Assembly (NCBI GenBank): GCA_017649485.1
Contig: JAGCGS010000044.1
Span: forward strand, 1 to 49,596
Direction: 5' to 3'
Source: Bacteroidaceae bacterium
GTDB taxonomy: Bacteria; Bacteroidota; Bacteroidia; Bacteroidales; Bacteroidaceae
Length of the DNA stretch: 49,596 nucleotides
Part shown: positions 39,983-46,788 of the stretch, piece by piece
Position numbering within the stretch: the first letter of the stretch is position 1
Layout: the number at the start of each line of letters is the position of its first letter
Position numbers and translations under genes: made by a program
Notes under the pieces: model-generated
Told to the model about the DNA's origin: nothing
The model's database searches: none
The model's input: only the letters and a program-made list of their open reading frames with translations

Positions 39983-42901
39983 ATGAAGAAGTTTTTATTT
40001 GGCTTATTGGCAGTTTGGTGCATGGTATCATGCGACAAGGGTTTTCACCGGACAGAGCGGGGCGTGATAGTTGATATCGACCTGAGCGGCAATTATGACC
40101 GGGTTGACCAGACCAGCCGTGTGATGCTGGAAGTGATGGGTGACAAACTGATTCACGTGAGGGCTGTGCAAGACCTAGACTTATCAACAGATGATGATGA
40201 ATGGCCGACACCCAAGCAGCTGTTGGAATTTCCACAGGATAGCAGTTTGATTATCGTTCCCAATTTACCCAAAGTTCCTTTCAAGGTAGAGAGCACCGAA
40301 GACTCTGTTTTTGTGATGACAAGTGCTGTGATTGCAGGTGTGGAGCGAAAAACGGGTAGCGTGAGGTTCCAGAATGCTGTAACGGGCGAGGTAATCTTGT
40401 CGGAGTTGGAAAACGGACGTACTTTCCAGCCAATAGAGGTGGGTGATGAGTGGAAGTTTAGTGTGACGCAAGGTTTCTTTGGTCAAGAAGATGAGGCTTT
40501 GTACGGATTGGGTCAACACCAGGCAGATGAGTTCAATTACAAGAACAAGAGTGAGGAACTGTTTCAGTATAATACCAAGGTGTCGGTGCCATTTATTATG
40601 TCAACCAAGGGTTATGGTATCTTGTGGGACAACTATTCTTTGTCGAGCTTTGGCGAAACAGGCTATCGTCAATTGAGTGAATGGTTTGAATTGTATAACA
40701 AGGAGGGTGAGCAAGGCTCACTCACAGGCACTTATATACCAGCAAAGGGAAAGACATTGGTGCGCAATGAGTCCGATATCTATTTCGAACATTTGGATCG
40801 TGACAATGGCTTGCAGACTGTTGTGAACTTGCCTCAGAATTTCGACTTCAATGGGGCGAAAGTGATCTACGAGGGTGAGTTGGAACCGTATGATGAAGGT
40901 CTGTTCCGCTTTATACTCTACTATGCAGGTTACATGAAGGTGTATATTGACAACGAATTGGTGGTGCCAGAGCGTTGGCGAACGGCTTGGAATCCTAATA
41001 GCTATAAGTTTGAGGTGGAAATGGCTGCTGACCGTCGTGTGCCTATTCGTATAGAGTGGGAGCCTGACGGTAGCGTGTCGTATTGTGGCCTGCGTGTGGC
41101 ACAGCCAGCTGAGGGCAGAGGTTTCATCTATTGGTCGAGCGAGGTGGCGAATGCAGTGGATTACTACTTCGTGGATGGTGACTCGATGGATGAGGTCATC
41201 AGTGGCTATCGTACCCTGACGGGCAAATCTCCTATCATGCCTAAGTGGGCGATGGGCTATTGGCAGAGCCGGGAGAAGTATAATACCCAGGAGGAACTGG
41301 TCTCTACTTTGCGTGAGTTCCGCAAGCGACAGATACCTATTGACAATATTGTGCAGGACTGGTTCTACTGGCGTGAGGATCAGTGGGGCAGCCATGAGTT
41401 CGATCCAACACGCTTCCCCAATCCCAAGCAGATGGTGGATGATGTGCACAATATGGGCGGTCATATCATGATTTCCGTTTGGCCCAAGTTCTATACCAAT
41501 ACAGAGCACTACAAGGAATTCGACTCTAACGGATGGATGTATAGGCAGGCTGTTCAGGACGGCATTCGCGACTGGGTGGGCCCCGGCTATGTGGGCTCGT
41601 TCTATGATGCCTACTCTGCTCCTGCACGCAAGCTGTTCTGGAGTCAGATGAAGGACCATCTCTACCCCTTAGGCTTTGATGCCTGGTGGATGGATGCCTC
41701 TGAACCGAATATCCGTGACTGTACGGATATGGAGTATCGCAAGCTGCTTTGCGGACCTACGGCTTTGGGTTCTTCCGACCAATATTTCAATGCTTACGCC
41801 TTGATGAATGCTGAGGCTATCTACGATGGGCAGCGTGGTGTAGATAACGACAAGCGCGTGTTCCTGCTGACACGCTCTGGTTTTGCCGGCTTGCAACGCT
41901 ATTCTACCGCTACGTGGAGCGGAGACATCGCTACCCGTTGGGAGGATATGAAAGCGCAGATTTCAGCTGGCTTGAATTTTGCCGCATCGGGCATTCCTTA
42001 TTGGACAATGGATATTGGCGGTTTCTGTGTGGAGAACCGTTATGTGTCTGCTCAGCGCCTGTTTGACCGCACAGGTGTTGAGAATGCAGATTTGAAGGAA
42101 TGGAGAGAGCTGAACACCCGTTGGTATCAGTTTGGCGCATTCTGTCCGTTATTCCGGGCGCATGGTCAGTATCCGTTGCGTGAGGTGTGGAATATCGCGC
42201 CTGATAACCATCCTGCCTATAAGAGTATCGTGACATATACTAAGCTGCGCTATAGTCTCATGCCCTACATCTATTCTTTGGCAGGCATGACCTACTTTAA
42301 GGATTATACCATCATGCGTCCTTTGGCAATGGACTTTACCACCGATCAGCGTGTGTATGACATTGGTGACCAATATATGTTTGGCCCATCGTTTATGGTG
42401 GTTCCTATTTATAAATATGGTGCACGCACAAGGGATATGTATTTCCCAGCTGGCAAGGGTTGGTATGATTTCTATACCGGTAAGTTCGTGCAAGGAGGTC
42501 AGCAGCTTACCGTTGAGGCACCATACGAGCGAATGCCTCTGTACGTGAAGGCTGGTAGCATTGTACCTTTCGGGCCAGATATCCAGTATGCGATGGAAAA
42601 GCAACCTGAAGAGATAACCCTTTATGTCTATGCCGGAGCTGATGCTGACTTTACCCTCTATGAGGATGAAGGAGTGAACTATGGCTATGAGCAAGGCAGG
42701 TATGCTGAGATTCCGATGCATTATAGCGATGCTGATGGAAAACTGACAATCGGGAAGCGAGAAGGTAGCTTCCCCGGTATGTTGCAGCAAAGGGTATTCA
42801 AGGTGGTAAAAGTGTCGAAGAATAATCCAGTTCCTTTTGATTTGGATGCTTCTTCAACCCGTGTGGATTATGACGGTAATGCTGTAACATTGGGAATTTG
42901 A
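39983..42901 (+). CDS. GH31 alpha-xylosidase-like lipoprotein with PA14 insert, 972 aa
   Basis: ATG 39983 (MKKFLFGLLAVWCMVSCDKG) gives a lipoprotein signal; a GTG three codons earlier overlaps the GH127 stop. An N-terminal GH31 beta domain is followed at about residues 255-375 by a PA14-like insert (VIYEGELEPYDEGLFRFILY; AGYMKVYIDNELVVP). The catalytic barrel has PKWAMGYWQSREKYNTQEEL, DNIVQDWFYWRED, and the nucleophile Asp in FDAWWMDASEPN; RSGFAGLQRYSTATWSGD follows. The PA14-containing layout is that of xyloglucan alpha-xylosidases such as those of Bacteroides ovatus and Cellvibrio. It is the last gene of the operon. Confidence 0.9.
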   Translation: MKKFLFGLLAVWCMVSCDKGFHRTERGVIVDIDLSGNYDRVDQTSRVMLEVMGDKLIHVRAVQDLDLSTDDDEWPTPKQLLEFPQDSSLIIVPNLPKVPFKVESTEDSVFVMTSAVIAGVERKTGSVRFQNAVTGEVILSELENGRTFQPIEVGDEWKFSVTQGFFGQEDEALYGLGQHQADEFNYKNKSEELFQYNTKVSVPFIMSTKGYGILWDNYSLSSFGETGYRQLSEWFELYNKEGEQGSLTGTYIPAKGKTLVRNESDIYFEHLDRDNGLQTVVNLPQNFDFNGAKVIYEGELEPYDEGLFRFILYYAGYMKVYIDNELVVPERWRTAWNPNSYKFEVEMAADRRVPIRIEWEPDGSVSYCGLRVAQPAEGRGFIYWSSEVANAVDYYFVDGDSMDEVISGYRTLTGKSPIMPKWAMGYWQSREKYNTQEELVSTLREFRKRQIPIDNIVQDWFYWREDQWGSHEFDPTRFPNPKQMVDDVHNMGGHIMISVWPKFYTNTEHYKEFDSNGWMYRQAVQDGIRDWVGPGYVGSFYDAYSAPARKLFWSQMKDHLYPLGFDAWWMDASEPNIRDCTDMEYRKLLCGPTALGSSDQYFNAYALMNAEAIYDGQRGVDNDKRVFLLTRSGFAGLQRYSTATWSGDIATRWEDMKAQISAGLNFAASGIPYWTMDIGGFCVENRYVSAQRLFDRTGVENADLKEWRELNTRWYQFGAFCPLFRAHGQYPLREVWNIAPDNHPAYKSIVTYTKLRYSLMPYIYSLAGMTYFKDYTIMRPLAMDFTTDQRVYDIGDQYMFGPSFMVVPIYKYGARTRDMYFPAGKGWYDFYTGKFVQGGQQLTVEAPYERMPLYVKAGSIVPFGPDIQYAMEKQPEEITLYVYAGADADFTLYEDEGVNYGYEQGRYAEIPMHYSDADGKLTIGKREGSFPGMLQQRVFKVVKVSKNNPVPFDLDASSTRVDYDGNAVTLGI

Positions 42902-42913
42902 TGTCAAGTTTGC

Positions 42914-42944
42914 TTGCAAATATAGCGAATTACTTATATCTTTG
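42914..42944 (+). promoter_or_regulatory. Promoter of the Na/Pi cotransporter gene
   Basis: TTG (42914-42916) and TATCTTTG (42937-42944) are 20 bp apart; the start codon is 29 bp downstream. Confidence 0.6.
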
Positions 42945-42972
42945 CGAAAAAATAACTTAAACTTTCCATAGT

Positions 42973-44694
42973 ATGTCTATTTGGATTCTTTTTAAACTTC
43001 TCGGCTCCCTTGCCCTGTTGATGTTCGGTATGAAGTCAATGAGTGAGGCGCTTCAGAAGATGGCTGGTCCCCAATTACGTCACGTCTTGGCCGCTATGAC
43101 CACCAATCGCTTTACAGGTATGCTGACAGGTATGCTCGTTACGGCTTCCGTTCAGTCTTCTACCGCAACCACAGTGATGACTGTGTCTTTCGTTAATGCC
43201 GGATTGCTTACATTGGCGCAGGCTATCTCTGTAATCATGGGTGCCAATATCGGTACAACCCTGACGGCTTGGATTATGTCGGCAGGCTTTTCCTTCAACA
43301 TTACCGACTTTGTCTATCCCGCTTTCTTCTTAGGTATCATCTTGATATATATGAAGAAGCGCCGTTTCATCGGTGACTTCTTGTTTGGTATATCTTTCAT
43401 GTTCCTTGGTTTGGGAACATTGAGGCAGACGGGTATTGACATGCATTTGGGAGAGCAACAGGCTGTGCTCGACTTTTTCGCTTCATTCGACCCTAATTCT
43501 TTCTCTACTACGATTCTGTTTTTGCTGTTGGGTGGTGTGCTCACATTCTGTGTACAATCATCTGCTGCAGTAATGGCTATCACCATGATTCTTTGCTCCA
43601 GTGGCGTGTTGCCAATCTATCAAGGCATTGCGTTGGTGATGGGTGAGAACATAGGAACAACTGTTACTTCAAATTTAGCGGCTCTCTCTGCGAATACGCA
43701 AGCCCGAAGAGCGGCTCTGGCTCACATGTTCTTCAATGTGTTCGGCGTGGTTTGGATACTCTTCGTCTTTCGTCCGTTTGTAGATATGGTTTGCGGAATG
43801 GTGGGATATGACACGGATATGAGCATCGAATCCGTTAGTCATGAAGTTTATCTTGCCAATGCCGCTAAGCTTTCGTTTGTGTTAGCTGCCTTCCATACCT
43901 GCTTTAATGTGGTGAATACCTTTATATTGATTTGGTTCATTCCTCAAATCGAGAAATTCGTTTGCTGGGTTATCAAACCTAAGAAGGTGGATGAGGAAGA
44001 GGACTTCCGTTTGCATTTCATCACTGCCGGCTTCATGAAGACTCCCGAGTTGTCTGTACTGGAGGCACAGAAAGAGATTCAGGCTTTTGCAGAAAGAATG
44101 CAAAGAATGTTTGGTATGGTCAAAGATTTGCTGGTAGAGAAGAACGATGAGAATTTCACGAAAGAATATTCGCGCATTGAGAAGTATGAAGGCATATCCG
44201 ACAATATGGAGATTGAAATTGCCAAATATCTGGAGTCTGTCAGTGATGCTCATCTGTCTGATGACACCAAAGCTAAGATTCGAGCTATGTTGCGTGAGAT
44301 ATCAGAGTTGGAGAGTATCGGTGATGCCTGCTATAATATGGCGCGTACCATTAATCGCAAGTTCCATGGGAAGCAGGATCACTTTACTGAGAAACATTAT
44401 GAGCGAATACATCACATGATGGATCTTACAGACCAGTCTTTGAGCCTGATGAATGAACTGATGGCAGGTCGCAAGAGTGATTTTGATGTGAACCGCACGT
44501 TTAATAAAGAGATTGAAATAAATAACTATCGCGACTTGCTGAAGTCTCAGAATATCCTTGATATAGAGAAAAACGAATACACCTATGGCGTGGGTACCAT
44601 CTATATGGACCTTATCAACGAGTGCGAGAAGCTGGGCGACTATGTGGTGAATGTGGTTGAGGCCCGCACCAATACCAAGGAGCGAAAGGAATAA
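42973..44694 (+). CDS. Na/Pi cotransporter family protein with PhoU-like tail, 573 aa
   Basis: The membrane part (residues about 1-340) has two related halves, each with the QSS motif of NaPi-II-type transporters: TASVQSSTATTVMTVSFVNA near 57-76 and CVQSSAAVMAITMI near 195. Both are followed by glycine-rich GANIGTT / GENIGTT motifs. From about residue 355 a cytoplasmic PhoU-like helical domain follows (ELESIGDACYNMARTINRKF; EKLGDYVVNVVEAR). The protein couples sodium entry to phosphate uptake or export. It is monocistronic with its own promoter and terminator and separates the hydrolase operon from susCD. Confidence 0.92.
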   Translation: MSIWILFKLLGSLALLMFGMKSMSEALQKMAGPQLRHVLAAMTTNRFTGMLTGMLVTASVQSSTATTVMTVSFVNAGLLTLAQAISVIMGANIGTTLTAWIMSAGFSFNITDFVYPAFFLGIILIYMKKRRFIGDFLFGISFMFLGLGTLRQTGIDMHLGEQQAVLDFFASFDPNSFSTTILFLLLGGVLTFCVQSSAAVMAITMILCSSGVLPIYQGIALVMGENIGTTVTSNLAALSANTQARRAALAHMFFNVFGVVWILFVFRPFVDMVCGMVGYDTDMSIESVSHEVYLANAAKLSFVLAAFHTCFNVVNTFILIWFIPQIEKFVCWVIKPKKVDEEEDFRLHFITAGFMKTPELSVLEAQKEIQAFAERMQRMFGMVKDLLVEKNDENFTKEYSRIEKYEGISDNMEIEIAKYLESVSDAHLSDDTKAKIRAMLREISELESIGDACYNMARTINRKFHGKQDHFTEKHYERIHHMMDLTDQSLSLMNELMAGRKSDFDVNRTFNKEIEINNYRDLLKSQNILDIEKNEYTYGVGTIYMDLINECEKLGDYVVNVVEARTNTKERKE

Positions 44695-44713
44695 GTATGG
44701 TTGATATACGATC

Positions 44714-44745
44714 GAGACGGGGATAGCATCTCCGTCTCTTTTTTT
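44714..44745 (+). terminator. Terminator of the Na/Pi cotransporter gene
   Basis: GAGACGG (44714-44720) pairs with CCGTCTC (44732-44738), followed by a long T run. Confidence 0.88.
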
Positions 44746-45037
44746 GCCTCACTGGTTCTGATGCTTGCCATTCGTCGTTCCTTTGGGGAGAACGACTTGT
44801 TCGCTTGCCGAGGACAGTCAGTTTCTATGCTTGGAACAGCCAGTTCTAATGCCTGGAACTGGCTGTTCTGACGCCTGGAACTGGCTGTACATAATGGTGG
44901 GACCAGCGTTTCATCGCGGTGGAACTGAGAAGGGATCACGGCGTTACTGCGAAAACATCGTGATGTTATGATTAAGCGGAAGGATGATTGTGTTAACTGG
45001 GATAGCAGAAGGCGGGATTTGCTGTTGGTTTAAGCAT
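44746..45037. other. Gene-free gap between convergent transcripts
   Basis: It contains a small dyad (TCGTTC and GAACGA, about 44777-44797) and the 22-bp tandem repeat at 44827-44892; no supported gene. Confidence 0.5.
44827..44892. repeat. Three 22-bp tandem units, first one inverted at its core
   Basis: Units start at 44827, 44849 and 44871 and share the frame ATGCCTGGAA. The core of unit 1 (GGAACAGCCAGTTC) is the exact complement of the core of unit 2 (GAACTGGCTGTTC plus flank), giving a strong hairpin with an 8-base loop. Confidence 0.65.
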
Positions 45038-45069
45038 AAAAAGAGAGGGAGGCGATATTGCCTCCCTCT
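45038..45069 (-). terminator. Terminator of susD
   Basis: AGAGGGAGGC (45044-45053) pairs with GCCTCCCTCT (45060-45069); the minus strand continues CTTTTTATG. Confidence 0.88.
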
Positions 45070-45097
45070 GACATTATGAATCCATTAAACCTTGGAT

Positions 45098-46765
45098 TTA
45101 GTTGAATGCTGGATAACCAGGATTCTGTGTCAGTTTAGGATTGGTCTGCCAAGCTGTCAATGGAATTGGGAACAGCTTCAGATACTCATCTGATTTACGG
45201 TTCCAAGCACTTGGGTTGATAGTGTAGGTCTTTGGAATACCCCACTCGTCAACATCCTGGCTAACTGTTGCACGCAACATGCTCCACATATCCTTGTCGT
45301 AGCATCCGAAGCGGATATCGTCCTCACGAGACACGCCTTCCCAAGCCAGCTCTAAACGACGCTCCAACTGTACGTCAGCCAGAGTTACTGTAGCGTAGTT
45401 GTGAGAAGCATTGCCCCAAGCGCGCTGACGAACAGCGTTCACCAGACGGGTGGCTTCAGCCACGTCACCACCTGAACGGAGCAGAGCCTCTGCACGTACC
45501 AGGTAGAAGTCAGCCAGACGGAAGATAGCGAAGTCGTTGTTCATGGCACTGGTCAGAGAAGCGTCATACTCCCACTTGCCTACACGGCCACCATCCTGCT
45601 GCTGAACGTCAGCCCAGATGGTACCGTCACGCTGTGCGCCGTAGAGAGGGAATACCTCAGCATAGTGGTTCATTGGCAGAGAGTGACCTGTCATCAAGAT
45701 TTCAGAAGTACCCTTCTTGTACTGCTGACCCAGACGGAATGATGCGATACGTGGATCGTTCTCTGGATCGTCATAGTAAGTGTAAGTAGGATCGCTTGCC
45801 TTGCTTGGGTCGTGCATAAACAGCTTCACATAGTCAGGCTGTGCGCAGAAACCGTTCCAAGCACCGAAGCTTGCACCGATAGCCTGGTTCTCAACATAAC
45901 CCAGTGTACGGAAGTGCAGTGAGTTGGTGTTGCTGGTATCGCTTGATGAATACTGTGCGCAGAGGATTGATTCCTTGTTGCCGGAGTTGTTCCAAGAGAA
46001 GTTGTCGCTCCAGTTGCTCAGCAGCTCCAGACCTGGGTCATTGATGACCAGAGCAGCCTCGCTGGCAGCCTCGGCATACTTATTGCCAAGACCCCAAGAT
46101 TCAGCGTTCAGGTACAGCTTAGCCAACAGTGCGTGAGCAGAAGCCTTGGTGAACTTACCGTAGTTGCCATCAGCCTCTGGCAGGGCAGATACCAGTGAGT
46201 TAACCTCACCTACCAGCCAGTTATAAACCTCAGCACGGCTTGAGTTGGTAGGCAACTCCTTGTCGTTATAGTCGATAACCATAGGGACATTGCCCCATCC
46301 ATTTACCAAGAAATAGTACCAATATGCGCGGATACCGCGGATTTCAGCAGCCATCTGATCCTTGTTCGCCATATCTGAACCCAGCACGGTGTTCAGGTTA
46401 GCGTTGCAGGTACCGATTGACTCCATGGCAGCGTTCCATGCGCCACGGTTACAAGAGGTCATGCTGGTGTAGGTGTGCATGAACATCTGCAGGTACTGAC
46501 CACCGTCCCACCAGTCACCACCCTTACGGGTTGGATAGATCTGAACGGATCCAGCAGATTCGCTCATGGTCAGTCCGTCAGACGGGAACACACGCTTCAA
46601 TGTGTTGTAGCAGGTACCTACCAGAGCGTTGATCTCTGTAGTTGTGCTACCGAAAGTCTCTGCCGGCAGCTGGTCGTAGATACGCTCGTCCAGGTTCGTG
46701 CAAGAAGGCACTGTAATCACCAGGGCAGCGGCAGCCAGCAGACTGAATATCTTATTCTTTTTCAT
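45098..46765 (-). CDS. SusD/RagB-family glycan-binding lipoprotein, 555 aa
   Basis: The lipoprotein signal (MKKNKIFSLLAAAALVITVP, then SCTNLD) places it on the outer membrane. The SusD fold is evident: ERIYDQLPAETFGSTTTEIN, AEIRGIRAYWYYFLVNGWGN, the tetratricopeptide helices ASAHALLAKLYLNAESWG, and the C-terminal RLADFYLVRAEALLRSGG and QLERRLELAWEGVSREDD. SusD proteins cap the SusC barrel and hand over oligosaccharides (or other nutrients). It follows susC by 23 bp and is closed by a terminator. No surface glycan-binding protein or hydrolase follows in the same transcript. Confidence 0.95.
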   Translation of the reverse strand: MKKNKIFSLLAAAALVITVPSCTNLDERIYDQLPAETFGSTTTEINALVGTCYNTLKRVFPSDGLTMSESAGSVQIYPTRKGGDWWDGGQYLQMFMHTYTSMTSCNRGAWNAAMESIGTCNANLNTVLGSDMANKDQMAAEIRGIRAYWYYFLVNGWGNVPMVIDYNDKELPTNSSRAEVYNWLVGEVNSLVSALPEADGNYGKFTKASAHALLAKLYLNAESWGLGNKYAEAASEAALVINDPGLELLSNWSDNFSWNNSGNKESILCAQYSSSDTSNTNSLHFRTLGYVENQAIGASFGAWNGFCAQPDYVKLFMHDPSKASDPTYTYYDDPENDPRIASFRLGQQYKKGTSEILMTGHSLPMNHYAEVFPLYGAQRDGTIWADVQQQDGGRVGKWEYDASLTSAMNNDFAIFRLADFYLVRAEALLRSGGDVAEATRLVNAVRQRAWGNASHNYATVTLADVQLERRLELAWEGVSREDDIRFGCYDKDMWSMLRATVSQDVDEWGIPKTYTINPSAWNRKSDEYLKLFPIPLTAWQTNPKLTQNPGYPAFN

Positions 46766-46788
46766 AATGTATGTCCTGTTTTTAAAGG

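Noticed and set aside
40718-41659. Long minus-strand open frame opposite the GH31 gene
   Set aside because: It lies wholly antisense to a well-supported gene, has no family features and no promoter; the same holds for long antisense frames at 36887-37792, 18778-19689 and 25670-26362.
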